Assembly (NCBI GenBank): GCA_030248065.1
Contig: JASAMV010004621.1
Span: 1-64,000, forward strand
Reading direction: 5' to 3'
Source: Rhynchonema sp. JSB1_4
Taxonomy: Eukaryota > Nematoda > Chromadorea > Monhysterida > Xyalidae
DNA length: 64,000 bases
Shown: positions 46,801-58,577 of the stretch, one piece after another
How positions within the stretch are numbered: position 1 is the first letter of the stretch
Layout: every line of letters starts with the position of its first letter
Position numbers and translations under genes: made by a program
The notes under the pieces: generated by a model
Seen by the model: the letters and a program-made list of their open reading frames with translations, nothing else
Databases searched by the model: none
Told to the model about the DNA's origin: nothing

Positions 46801-49800
46801 TAACCATTCGGGCAGCACATGGTTGTTTCAGGAGAGTCACCGACGTGACACCAATTTCCCGGGTTACAATTTCCATCAGACACACACTGCACTGGCCGAC
46901 CATTGGCGTCCAATTGCGGTGTACCGGTAGAGCATGCGTTGTCGTACACTGAAACATTAGGTGGATTGCCTTGGGAATTCAGGGTGCTTGGTTTTATCAA
47001 ATGCGTTTCTTTATTTCTTCCTTGGAGTGATTTGTTTGTCAGACTTTTTATTTTTTGCGTATTTTCCATTGTGGAGGATATCTCAGCGTCCCTGCCAAGT
47101 TCAGTATGTAAGGCATGGCGGCTTCAAAACATTTTCTCAAAATATTTCTCAGTGCTCAACCTTCATCGCAGGGAAAATGGAGCACAAAATTGTTTCCAAT
47201 GTGAGTTGTACAGTGTGTGTTTGGCTGGCTGTTTCGACCTGACGGGCGGTGTACCAGGTAATCGTCAGTGCGCGTGCACCAGACGGCCACATTGTAAAGT
47301 TTTCACTACCTTCCCATTTCCTAACCCGGGCAAGTCGCGGCACAGTCGGCTTCGGTGAGGAAATTATTGGGATTTCCCTTCATGCCCCTGTAGGTGAATT
47401 GGCGACACGTGCGACTGTTTGACTCGTAGTACCACCGCGGCACAGAGTATTGACCTTGACCATAGTCGACTGGTTGTTGGCAGGGACTCAGGTTGCCTGA
47501 ATCAAAACGGAGATTGGGTATTTCTATTATCATGCTCATTCCAACTGGAGGGGTGTCAACGCTGGTGACTAGATCGGATCAACACACATACGTTGACCAC
47601 GTGACTTAATTCAACCAACATAAAAGTCATTCCGAGACAAAAACCAACAGCTTGCAGCGCTAGTATCAGTAAATTTCTCATTGTTCTCAATTTCAGAATG
47701 TCACATGAATAAACCAGATGACATCTTATCATTAATATTTTTTGCAGAAAAAAACTGCGAGCTGAAAATTATTTTCCAAAGAGATTAAGATTACACCTGA
47801 GTTGCAACACATAGTCAAGTTAGCGTTCTGTGGTCCGACGTGGCAATAATAGCCGGTGGGACAGAGTCGATTCGCATTGCATGTTCGGGCGTACAGACCA
47901 TCGAGTAGGGGCTCGCCGATACCACATGCATTGGTCCACACTGCAACAAGGGCACGATTGTAAACATCCAAATTGCCCTTTTCTTTGAATAGGGATAGAG
48001 TTCTACCACTATTGTCGATTTATCCACAATCTTAAAAGTTCTCTCTTGCACATAATAATCAACTTTTTCCGCTAGTCAAAGTCAGTGCTTGAACTCTATC
48101 GTCAAATGGTACACACAGAAAATGTCCTTTATTTCCACTTGGTCCATCCGTAGTAGTGATCGTTGGGCCTAGCTTCAAATATGAAACAGAAAATGTAGAA
48201 AATGTTGGCAAACTAACGCGGACAGCCGGAGTTCTCACAGTCGGTTTGCGACAGGAACATATTCGGGCTTCCCCGCAATCCATTGTAGACAAATGGGAGG
48301 CACTCCCTTCTCGACGAGTCATAATACCACCGCGGCAGATTGGCCGAGCCCGTACCAGACAGCATGGGTTGTGTGCAGATGTCACCGGCTGGGGAATGCA
48401 AACTAAATTAAAAGAAAATATGATGCGATGAAGGAGAAAATTACCCTACATACCCATGGGACAGCAGACAGTGGTGTCATCCCGAGCCCCAATGTGACAC
48501 CAATGGGTTCGGGGGCAGAGATTGAACTCGGAACATTGCAATGGACGGTTATTGGTGTCCAATAAGGGCTGGCCCGTGATGCATGGGTTGACACAACCTG
48601 GAATTATATGAAAGTGGGCCTGTTTTTCGTCACCTATACTTACCGGTATCAAAGTTGGTGATCGGTTTGGTCTTGCCTGGCGATGGGAATTTTTGCACTA
48701 ATTCTGAGAATTACCTTAATTTCGTTGTTCTCATACACCTTTCATAAAACCTCTGCGCTGGTTTGAACTTAGAGCCATTAAATTGTCATCATAGAAAGTA
48801 GCGGGATCAAGGCAAGATCGTCAAGCTTGATGTTGGTAATTATCGTTTTTTCTTAAAAAAATTCTGTCCAAGCAGATAATTCACAATTTTCCGAAATAAA
48901 ACTCACTAGGACACGCGACCTCACAGTCTTGTCGTGTGAGGAAGTTGTTCTGATTGCCCAGCAGGCCTCCATAGGTGAACTGTCTACATGAGCCACACAG
49001 TCCGACGGTTGAATCGAGGTACCAACGGGACAGGCCCGATTGGCCTTGTCCCGTGGCAAGCGGTTGTTGACAAACATTGTCCACAGCTGGAAACAGTGCG
49101 AGTGAGTGCGCTTGATGAGTCAGGGTATTGTACAACGAGCGCTATCAAACTTGGTGATCGGATATGATCTGCATGTAACCTTTTGAGCATCCAACGAAGC
49201 GTAAAAGTTGTTGCGAAGAACCATTGCCCTATATAAAGGAACCTCTGCGCTGGTAAAACCAGCGAAACCAATAAACTCGTTTCGAATTCAAAATTCAAAA
49301 ATGTTACGTATGACAAATTCTTGAATATCCGATTCAATTGGTCAATATATTGAAACATCGGGTAGACATGCTATCATATACCTCCGGGACAGCAGACAGT
49401 GGTCACTTCAGAATCCCCATAATGACACCAATAGCCGGGTCGGCAATCTTGCACACTGAAACCACAACGTTGGGGCCTGCCATCCACGCCTGCTTGGGGA
49501 GTGCCCGTACGACACGGGTTGGGACAACCTGCAAGTTGGGTGTTGCGCCTGATTTGGGAGAATGCTTAGCGGTATCGGTGCGAGATACTATTTTCGGGAG
49601 GTTCGTGTCGTGCCCAGATAACGTAAATCAACCGTCGGGGTGGGTTGCAAAACTGAGGAGTGGTCCCATGAACTGAATTCTGTGCTGCACAAACAGGGTT
49701 CGGTAGGATTTCAGTTTTCTTGACAACATACTAATGGTGAACCCGCATGCTTGGAATGGTTTGGATGTTCGTTTGTGTTTGACCTTGGTTTCACACGGAC

Positions 49801-52800
49801 CTGACAAAATAAACAAGTTATGGAAAATAACATAAAAAAATTATGCAATAAATCCACCAACTGGGACACGTTCGCTCGCAAGCCTCACGTGACACAAAGT
49901 TGTTCTGTGTGCCCTTCAGTCCCCTGTACGTCATCTGTCTGCATTCACCACACAGTCCTTGTGTTGTGTCGAACATCCAACGTGATAGAGAATACGTGCC
50001 TTGACCCGGGGTACTTGGTAGGTTGCACGGCGAATCGGCTGCAAATTTCTTCCACCCTATTTTCCTTCGTTGAGTTTTCTCCAAATCCGAACTGACGTTA
50101 TTTAGGTAGGTACAGTCTATCCTGAAGCGATCGGGGCCGAAATTTTCGTTTATGACACTGCATCATGGGATATAAAGCGATCTGGGCGATTCGCTATTCA
50201 GAGGTTCGTTATAGAGAAGGTCGACCGCATACAGAAGTCGGTTAAATTTTGTGCACCAGTTCATCGTCAGTGTGAGTGGACACGCCTAATTTCAGTAAAC
50301 AATAAAACACAGACTTTTTCCTGGACAGCATACAGTTGTGAGAGCATCGCCACCCACGTGACACCAATAGGTGCCGGGACACGAGCCAAACTGCGAACAA
50401 CTAATCGGACGAGCGGACGTGTCGAGAAGGGGGGTACCCGTCGGGCACGGGTTCTCGCAACCTGATTGCAAATGTGGATGATACTGGGCAGTGCTCGGAC
50501 GGTATGGGTTTAGTTACCTTACAGATGCTTTTTTATTTTTGGACCCCGTTGTCGGGCTAGAAAACATACGCACCAAAACACGACGCCAAATAAACAACGC
50601 AAAATTGACCATTTCCTATTTTATCAGGATTAAAATTCTCCGGATCCGGATTTCGGGATGGGGATCCCGTTCGATCACTGCTAGTGGGTGGTATTCAGTA
50701 CCTATACGTACAGTTATGGGCAATGCATCAACAACAATTTAACGATAGAAAGCACTATTATATGTATGTGATTTCTACGCTCTGCACGTGAGTGCGTCGA
50801 ATGAGTATTGAGCAATCAAGACACCAATACTGCATGTATACCGCCTGCTACAATCAGTTCAGTCTTTGATTTATCAATGAGCCGTTGACTCTGTTCGTCG
50901 GGCAAAGAACAGCCGGTATCAAACTTGGTGATCGATACGATCCGGGTGGGTGGTTTGAGATCTGATGATAACACACTTTGATTTCGACCTGCCTATGTTG
51001 TTCCCAGACAGCTACATAGCATACCTATGTGGTAAACGACTTGAATCTTGTGTCATCAGTGAATCTCGATACATCCGACCAAAAAGCGGATCGATCACCA
51101 AGTCTCTTACCGTGTGCACATAAACTAATGTTTCAATGAATGGACTCACGCGGACAGGCTTGTTCACATTCAGCTCGAGTGAGGAAGTTATTCTGATTGC
51201 CCCTCATGCCCCTGTATGTGAATTGGCGACACTCGCCACAGAGACCGATGTTGCGATCGAGGTACCATCGTTGCAGGGCACCTTGCCCCTCGCCCTCCTC
51301 ACGAGGCTGTTGGCACACTTCGGCTGCAAGGCAGTGGGGATGGGGATTAAGGTTTGGGTGTGGTATCAAATTGGGAGCAACCAGATCGGACCAGTCTAGT
51401 CACGTGACTAATTGTGCTTGGGATGACGTAATCTACTCATACGCGTATAGGCTATCATCTTCGATCAGCCTTTTCAGAATACAAATAACCTTACGCTGGC
51501 CAAAATTTGTAGCAGAAGCAAATCTCGAAATTCTTATCGAAATGGTGTCCTGACCAAGCCACATCCGATCCGATTATCAAGTGTATCCGGTCTTCAATTT
51601 GTGCGTCCAAAGCATGCAAATGCAAAACAAGGAAAGCGAACCCAAATGTCCTTGAGCACATGATAACCGAACCAACTTCCCAAAGCCGGACAGCACACCG
51701 TCTGTTCAGCATTAATGCCCACATGACACCACATAAAGTTGGGACACGTCCGACCATTGGCACGACAGTACATTGGCTGAGTGGTGCGGGCACCACCACT
51801 GTTGAAGGTTGATGTGAATGGACAGGGGTCGTCGAATACTGCAATGTGCTGGATGATGTGTAGCGCAGTGGTTTAAGCTCCAGAAGGCAGTCCAAGGGAG
51901 TGGGTTCGAATCCCACCCAAGGTACGAAGCAAATGATGTTGCACTCATCATGCAACTGCGAGGATTGGCTGAAGTCAAATCTGTGGTTGTGAGAGATTTG
52001 AAACAAAAATAATGGCTCTCGCTTGTATGACTGGAATTTGTTGTACCATGCAATGAAGGATAAATTTGTTTGTTTGGCACAAGGCATCATGCATGTAATT
52101 CAGATAGAGTGTATTTCCTCATTTTCTCCCACATCCCACCCTACCGTCACAGTTCGCTTCGCACTGGTCCTTAGACAGAAAGTTGTTCTGTGTGCCCCTC
52201 ATGCCATTGTATGTGAACGTGGCACATTGCCGTGTTTGACCATTGTAGTACCAACGTTGTAGCTGGTCAGTACCCCTGCCCGCACTTAGCGCTGTCGCAC
52301 AGGGGTCGGGCGCTGGAATTGACCAAAGTGGGATTGATGTGGCTGGATTGGGTTAGCAGAATGGCTGGTGTGTATTGGACCTGTGATTTGACGGCGGATT
52401 GGATCTACACTTGTAATTGTGCCTTGGTCACGTGACTTTTTTGAAACAAGGATATTTCGAGGTTTTTTGATGCTATACTATCTCGACCCCGAGTTGTTCA
52501 TTGTGTGTCTGAAAACAGCTGCAGCGCTGGTAAAAGTAAGAGGCCAGAGTAATTTTATGAATATCCTTCACACAAAAAAGTCAAGTGGTCAACGTATCTT
52601 ATCTGATTCAGTTTGGCTTTCTAGGCGGCTGATGGACCGCGACAAGGACATACTGTATGGCGCAGGGCGCATGGCAACGTTGAGATTTGTGATAAAATAT
52701 AGTATGTATAGCTTCAATTTCAACAAACCCTTGTAAAACATCGTATTAATCAGACCCTAACCGTATGTAAAAGTTATGCTAACCCGCGCCAGGACAGCAG

Positions 52801-54090
52801 GCAGTCGTCTCCAACGTAGCCCCAATGTGACACCAATATCCAGATGGACATCCACCGGTGATGCCACAAATGGTCCAATCCCCACTTACTGGGTCACTCG
52901 CTGGGTCACCACAACAACACGGGTTCACACGTTCTGAGAAGGAAATAATGAGGTTGGGGTTCGGAATTAACAGCAGGATGAATCTTTGCCCACAAAGGGT
53001 TGCATCAAACTTGAAGCCAACAATCTATGACTGTGGTTGGACTGCGGCAAGACATGGCCAAACTTTGTTTGGACACTGTATATTTTTTGCATTAAGTTGG
53101 GGCATCTCTTGCACGAAGTCCTACCGTGGTCATGGTGCTTGATTTCTGGCGGATGTAAAGTTCTGGCAACAAGCTAACGTACCTGGACATATCGTCTGAC
53201 ACTGTTCCCTTGTGACAAAGTTGTTCCTGTTTCCCCTGATGCCCTTGTAGTAGAATGCCTGGCACTGCCGAGTGGACTGATCGAAGTAGAATCGTTGGAT
53301 TTGGCTCATTCCTTGACCGACGTTGATCGGACCATCGCAAGGGTTGTTGAGGTCTGGAGTGGGGGGATTTAGTAAATTCGGATTCGTCTTCGTTCACTAT
53401 GTTTGACTTTTATCGAGCACAAACAAGCTGCTGTTTAGCTGCGGTACCCACGGTGTCTGGCGGTTCATGAACCGGAATATAGCGTAAGCGTGTTCTCGTT
53501 GCCCGTTTAGCTGCTTACGCAGATGAGCGGTGCACCAGGTCATCGTCAGAATTCACCAGATAGGCATCTAAACGCAAAAATATAGCTGCTTAGTTTATTC
53601 ATTCAACTGATTATTCAACTTGTTTCTGCGTGAAACATCAACTAGGCACAGTACACTTGACGATTCACCATGAGTCAGGCCATAAAAATCCCAACCTGGC
53701 CTTCTGATGCTTCAACCATGGTTATTTCCTTTCAGAAACTGACAGGGAAGAACATTCGACCTAATTAATTCTAAAGGCCTAATTATACTTCGTTCTCTCA
53801 GAGAACAAAGAACAAATTCTCGCGCGCTGATTGGTCCACGTATGTTCAACAGCCAATCAGCGCGCGAGAATTTGTTCTTTGTTCTCTGAGAGAACGAAGT
53901 ATAGTTAGGCCTTTACAGCTCTCTGCCATACATACCTGACGTGATCGGACAGCACACAGTCGTCTGTATGTCATAGCCAACATGACACCAATATCCGGGC
54001 GGACAATTGTCGGTGATCCAACTGCACGTGAACAGCCCACCGCTGGATGCACGCAATGGGTTGCCGTTTGGACATGCGTTCACAGGACAT
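43825..54090 (-). CDS. Secreted multidomain protein: ten alternating WR1/lustrin-type and Kunitz-type modules, 5' end missing
   Basis: Twenty exons alternate strictly. WR1-type: 53,936-54,090, 52,784-52,933, 51,673-51,838, 50,315-50,461, 49,382-49,528, 48,454-48,597, 47,797-47,940, 46,805-46,948, 45,867-46,028 and 44,293-44,484. Kunitz-type: 53,183-53,353, 52,145-52,312, 51,150-51,323, 49,858-50,038, 48,907-49,086, 48,218-48,388, 47,326-47,496, 46,365-46,544, 44,693-44,860 and 43,825-44,042 (TAG stop). The exon junctions I translated are phase 1 with GT/AG borders, so modules can duplicate freely. A typical WR1 exon reads C-PNPC...CPGTYWCHVG...TTVCCPG. Most Kunitz exons read RWYYD...C..F.YRGMRGNQNNF and lack the second and fourth cysteines; the last one (GNCNNFETRYGYEP...YSGCGGSQNNF) has all six. 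Nematode relatives act in cuticle or extracellular matrix or as protease inhibitors. No signal-peptide exon was found upstream. Confidence 0.9.
46674..46737. repeat. Miniature inverted repeat (GACCAGCGTAA ends) in intron
   Basis: TTGACCAGCGTAAACTT at the left and ACTGTTACGCTGGTCGTAA at the right bracket about 64 bp. It has the same ends as the small repeat in the YIPF6-like intron at 29,658. Confidence 0.6.
51852..51926 (+). tRNA. tRNA-like sequence (pseudogene or SINE head)
   Basis: Good internal pol III promoters: box A TAGCGCAGTGG (51,861) and box B GGTTCGAATCC (51,903), with a paired T arm GTGGG/CCCAC. The acceptor strands do not pair (3' strand CCAAGGT, no ACCTTGG upstream) and no clean anticodon arm forms. 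It lies in an intron of the Kunitz/WR1 gene on the opposite strand. Confidence 0.55.
53772..53915. repeat. TA-flanked near-perfect hairpin MITE, ~62 bp arms
   Basis: TAAAGGCCTAATTATACTTC...GCGCGCTGATTGG pairs with CCAATCAGCGCGCG...GAAGTATAGTTAGGCCTTTA around an 18 bp loop. The outer TA on both sides fits a Tc1/mariner-type target. It sits in an intron of the Kunitz/WR1 gene. Confidence 0.88.
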
Positions 54091-56324
54091 CTGATGTTTC
54101 AATAAGTGGATTTATAATGATGTAACAGCAGTGAGTGTTACCCGTTTCGGCCTGTTTTCAGAGTCGGTCAAGGTCCCGGGGCTCGTCGGTACGAACACCT
54201 CTGGCAAAGACTTCCAAAAACTTTCTGGCCGATATTAGTCGTTACTGCGTTTGGGAACAAGTAACGCGATCATCAACTACGCATGTACATGTACCTATCT
54301 ATCTTCTATTCTCTGATGTTATAACAGATCGGACTTGTACTTCGTGTTATATTTTGTGGCACTGCCTGGGAAGGGCGGGGCTTCTAATATGGGGGCTTCT
54401 AGCAGTATGGAGGGAGCTCCTTCCCGGAGGGCTTTATTTGGAAACGTTTATTTTGGGTAAAAAGCTTTTCAAAAATTGATCCTGTGATCATTGATTTTCA
54501 CTGACAAAAGTGACTTCTGACACGTCTTTTCCGGGGTTTCTCCTCAAGACTGTTCAAATGTTTGATGAAAACGTGCAATGGAATGCTTTTAAGTAGTTTT
54601 GATAACAATAGGTGATGTTGGCAATCGGTTAAAGAAGTTTGAAAAACCTTACTGCAGGCCCGTTTTCGAATAGAGCCCCGGGCTCTATTTGAGTTTTAAA
54701 AAAAGTCCGATTTTCCACTTTTTTCGAATAGAGCCCTCGAAACTTTATATGGAAAACTACCGTATGGTAAGTAACTCCAATTAATGGGCATGATAACAAA
54801 ACTGTTTCGGCAAAGTGGCTGATTTTTTGCGTCACTTGCCTTGATGTATTCACTCATACAGGGGTGGGGTTCTTCGGGGATCCCTATCCCAATTTTGGGA
54901 TCCCGTGGTGCTTTTGATCTCAGTCCCGATCCCGAGAGCCCAACACACAGATCCGATCTGACTGAACACCCAGCTTTTCGACATGTCAATTAGACAAAAA
55001 AACTTTTACATAAACTTTACCCTGAGAAACATTGTGCGGCCACTCGTTGCAGGAGGTCAACGATGAGAATGACTAGATGCAAAGCAAAGCAGACAGCGGG
55101 TGACATTCCAATAATTATATTGATGGCAATGGGACTTTACAAATGTCGTGGCAGTTTCACATAATAAAAAAATACTAAAAAATAATAATCTGAAAATGAA
55201 TGTTGCATGTAGAAAAACTTTTTTTCTAAAAAAACTAACCCAATTCGGATTTTGTTGCTCGAGCTGTGACTTATCGAAAAATTTGACATAAGTTAACGGA
55301 ATTGAGAGAAGAGTAGCGAAAACTAGCTCGATTAGAGGTCAAAGCTACAGAAATGTGCTGGAATTTATGTCCCACGGTCGAGTTAACATGAATAGGGTTA
55401 AAGCTTGCCAGAACCTGACGGCAGATATTTTTTTAAATGTCGCGCTTGCTTATTTTATTTTTGCGTATTTTGACACGCTGAACAAAATAAAATAAATGTA
55501 AACTATAAAAGCTGTGCAAAAATTGTCAGACCACTCGGGGACTAATCGTTCTATTATCACTATTGTGTAAATAGGAACAGTTAGGGTTGTTGTCAGAATA
55601 TTTTATTATTTATTCATTTATTTATTACCTCACCGCGAATTATCGCCACAACAAAGAAAGGTTGAGGTCTCAGACATGTTTAGTGTTAGTGGATGCACTT
55701 GGGTGTAGCTCAGCTGCGAAATTCAACTGCGCAATGTAGGGTGCACCTGTCCTACCAAATCACAACAATTTCATTAGATACATATACGCGCCTCGTGTAT
55801 GTCAACGCGCGTATATATCCAGTTTTTATGTTAAAACGGAGACGGTTGACTCACTAAATTCTGCACCGTGGTTGTACTGGCAATAAAAAACTGTGACAAA
55901 AAACGACGAGAACAGGCAGAAAAGTGATCTCGGGAAACTGTTCAAAACTTCGCTCGAATTCCCGACCTGTTCTGAGTTTTATAAACCGAAACATAGATAC
56001 GTTATAAACATAAACGTTGTCTTCTATTGACAACTTTGAAAAAATGCCTGTTGTTTTCTTTGCTCTTTTGTCCGTCATTGGCGCAGTTGCTCAAGCAAAA
56101 CATTGTGAGCTCTGAGAAATGTTGTTTGTGGGTTGAAACAGTTGCACGGTGCTTGTTTATGAAGCAGGGGCGTATTCCCAAGTACAATCTACAGCTACAA
56201 CTACCGTATAACTGAAAATGTTGTTGCAGAAAACATTGTGCCAGTGTCAGCACAGCACACTGGCATCGTGGAATAAATCAGCTGGTGATTAAAACCGTCG
56301 TGGCAAAAAAACCGGTGCTGAACG
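54091..56324. other. Region upstream of the Kunitz/WR1 gene, no gene recognised
   Basis: It should contain the missing 5' exon and promoter of the minus-strand gene, but I see no convincing signal-peptide exon. 54,355-54,440 and 54,660-54,740 have GGGCTCTATTTGAG-like pieces that may be decayed CCGTAAAAACCTAAATAGAG MITEs. 54,870-54,960 repeats GGGATCCC/CCCGATCCCGA. The rest is AT-rich. Confidence 0.4.
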
Positions 56325-56553
56325 CTCGCCAAGATAGACCCGAAACCCGAAACACAAAGCATGATATTCGAAAATGTTTCAGTTTTGCTACTTGTTGCTG
56401 ACGCAAACATTAATACAGTCAACCGAAACATTTTTGAATATCATGCTTTGTGTTTCGGGTTTCGGTTTTTTTCAAGCCCCGAAACCCGAAACACGGACAT
56501 AGAAAAAATTATACTTCGGGTTTCGGCTTTCGGGTCTATCTGGGCGAGCCCTG
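56325..56553. mobile_element. Inverted-repeat element rich in TTTCGGGTTTCGG
   Basis: Left CTCGCCAAGATAGACCCGAA, right CGGGTCTATCTGGGCGAGCC. Inside, CCCGAAACACAAAGCATGAT pairs with ATCATGCTTTGTGTTTCGGG. The right end read inward (CAGGGCTCGCCCAGATAG) resembles hAT-type ends, but no TSD is certain. Confidence 0.7.
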
Positions 56554-56939
56554 AGGAAAAATACTGTAGGACCAAATGAATATTCGCTCTATTTTCCAAT
56601 TTTATGAAAATTTAATCTGTAGCACATGACTCCAAACCCTCGTACAGGGTTTAAAAATTTTCATTAAGATTTTTTATGTAAAACACAAAAAAATCTTTTG
56701 AAATTTTTTAATTAGAGTGCCGTTTCAGGCGAAATGGAGCAGCTACACAAAAATGTTTTTGAAAATCCAACTTTTTTCACCGCGTGACCCCGGGCATCAT
56801 CAACGCAAATTCTAAGCTGTTCCGGTTAGTCCAGTCGCATATGAGCGGGACTTGGCCTGCATGAAGGTACACAATGTATGTTGCTCTCTGTTCGGTTGCA
56901 AAAAATAGCACGCCGACGTGGTACCGACTGAGGGTGGAA

Positions 56940-57151
56940 TTTTCGAAACGATGTAAAGGTCAGTTGGGCGTAAAGGTCGGTGTAAAGTTCGGTCGAAAAG
57001 CTCGGTCGGCGTAGCTCGGTGTAAACGTGAACCCATTGCCTGTTATTAACGCAGAATGTTTCAAGTTTACACCGAGGTCTATCACACTGAGCTGTCGATC
57101 GAGCTTTCCACCGACCTTTACACCCAACTGACCTTTACACCGTTTCGAAAA
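56940..57151. repeat. Foldback with GTAAAGGTC-rich arms
   Basis: TTTTCGAAACGATGTAAAGG continuing TCAGTTGGGCG pairs with CCCAACTGACCTTTACACCG continuing TTTCGAAAAT. Arms contain short direct repeats GTAAAGGTCGGTGTAAAGTT. No ORF. Confidence 0.8.
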
Positions 57152-57338
57152 TATCGCCCTAAGGGTGGCATTATATTCACGAAAGGGTGAAGTGGAGAGT
57201 TGAGTGGAAAGTTGGGTGGAAAGTTCAGGGAAAAGTTCAGTGGAAAGTTTAGTGGAATAGATACGGTAGCGCTGATACATTGCACACGTTGTAGAGTGAC
57301 TTGTGTGGGCAAAATGCATACGTGTAATGAACACTAGG

Positions 57339-57920
57339 TATAGTCCGTCCATCAGCTCATGTCACTTTGTGATGCTGCTGGTCAACTTTTTCCCTTCCTC
57401 CACGTTCTAATGAAAGAGAAATTGAGTTTCCGAAGAAAATTATTTTTGCTCCGAGATTGTGGTTTTTATGAAATCGACGTGTTTTATCGATTTCAATTTC
57501 ATTTAATTTTAAATTTGATCGAATTCAATCTTTTTCGACACATCTTGTTATTTTTTAGTTTTTTTGCAAAATCGGTCACACTCAATTTCTCTTTCCTTAG
57601 AACGTGGAGGAAGGGAACAAACCAGCCAGCAGCAACACAAAGTGCCATGAGCTGGTGGACGGACTATACAGTCCGTCCATGAACTCATGTCACTGACTTT
57701 GCAAAAACACTGAAAAAATAATAGAATAAGTAGAAAAAGATTGAATTCTATCTAATTTAAAATTAAAATGTATAAAACGCGTCGATTTCATAAAAATCGC
57801 AATTTAGGAACAAAAATAATTTTTTTCGGAAACCCAATTTCTCTTTCATTAGAACATGGAGGAAGGGAACAAGTCGGCCAGCAGCGTCACAAAGTGACAT
57901 GAGCTGATGGATGGACTATA
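57339..57920. repeat. Two tandem foldback copies sharing TATAGTCCGTCCATCAGCTC ends
   Basis: The first copy (57,339-57,668) has arms TATAGTCCGTCCATCAGCTC...CCTCCACGTTCTAATG and the complement. A second, slightly diverged copy runs to 57,920 and begins inside the first one's end. TA borders fit a TA-targeting MITE. Confidence 0.8.
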
Positions 57921-57939
57921 CGTGTGCCTGGGTTGTGGA

Positions 57940-58412
57940 CAGGGTTGGGCGAAAAACGTTTCTTTAAAATCGTTTTTTAAAAAAACGTTTTTAAAAAAAC
58001 GTTCTTTTAAAACGCCCAGATGACCAAAATATCCCCCAAAAAAATTGGAAAACGCTCATGTTGGGAAGAAAACGTGGTTAGATGAAGTAATTCTATGCGT
58101 GTTCTGAGGCAAAATAAACGGGTTTCAACCCTTTTCTCGCGAGTTGTTAAGATCCCATATCAGACCCGCACCATGGGACCAACTTTGGCCGGGGTCATCA
58201 TTGAAAGTCAAACTCCGTATATCGACGTATCTCGATAAAGTAAAAATTGGTCGAAAATTTTCTGAAAAAATGGGAAAAAATTGATTTTCCTTGAAAAATC
58301 AGGAAAAATCAAGGAAATTCAGAATCTAAAAAAACGAAAAACGACCCAGACGTTTTTAAAAAAACGCCGTTTTTTTAAGAAAAAACGCCGTCGTTTTTTT
58401 TGCCCAACCCTG
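57940..58412. mobile_element. hAT MITE with CAGGGTTGGGC ends, TSD GTTGTGGA
   Basis: CAGGGTTGGGCGAAAAACG at the left and TTTTTTTTGCCCAACCCTG at the right, a widespread hAT terminal sequence. GTTGTGGA is duplicated at 57,932-57,939 and 58,413-58,420. Subterminal ACGTTTTTAAAAAAACG motifs repeat. 473 bp, no ORF. Confidence 0.93.
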
Positions 58413-58577
58413 GTTGTGGAAGCCCAGTTTGGATGGGAGGTGTGGTGACGTTTTCAATGTTTTTCGCGGCAACGACAGCGTTACACCCAACTTTCCACTG
58501 AAGTTTTTCCACTCTACGTACCACTCAACTTTCCACCCAACTTTGCACGCAGCTCTCCACTCCGCCGTTTCGTGAAT

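Larger units (their letters stand above)
57173..58577. repeat. Foldback (TATTCACGAAA ends) enclosing other MITEs
   Basis: Left arm TATTCACGAAAGGGTGAAGT then repeated GTGGAAAGTTGGGTGGAAAG. The right arm is the complement, ACTTTCCACCCAACTTTGCA...CCGTTTCGTGAATA. The 1.1 kb between the arms is filled by the 57,339-57,920 and 57,940-58,412 elements. Confidence 0.75.

Noticed and set aside
51491..52090. 199 aa minus-strand ORF containing WVGFEPTPLDCLLELK
   Set aside because: It runs through a tRNA-like sequence (same artefact) and across real splice sites of the Kunitz/WR1 gene.
43825..54090. Several separate Kunitz genes
   Set aside because: Exon phases agree throughout and only the last module has a stop codon, so one gene is simpler.
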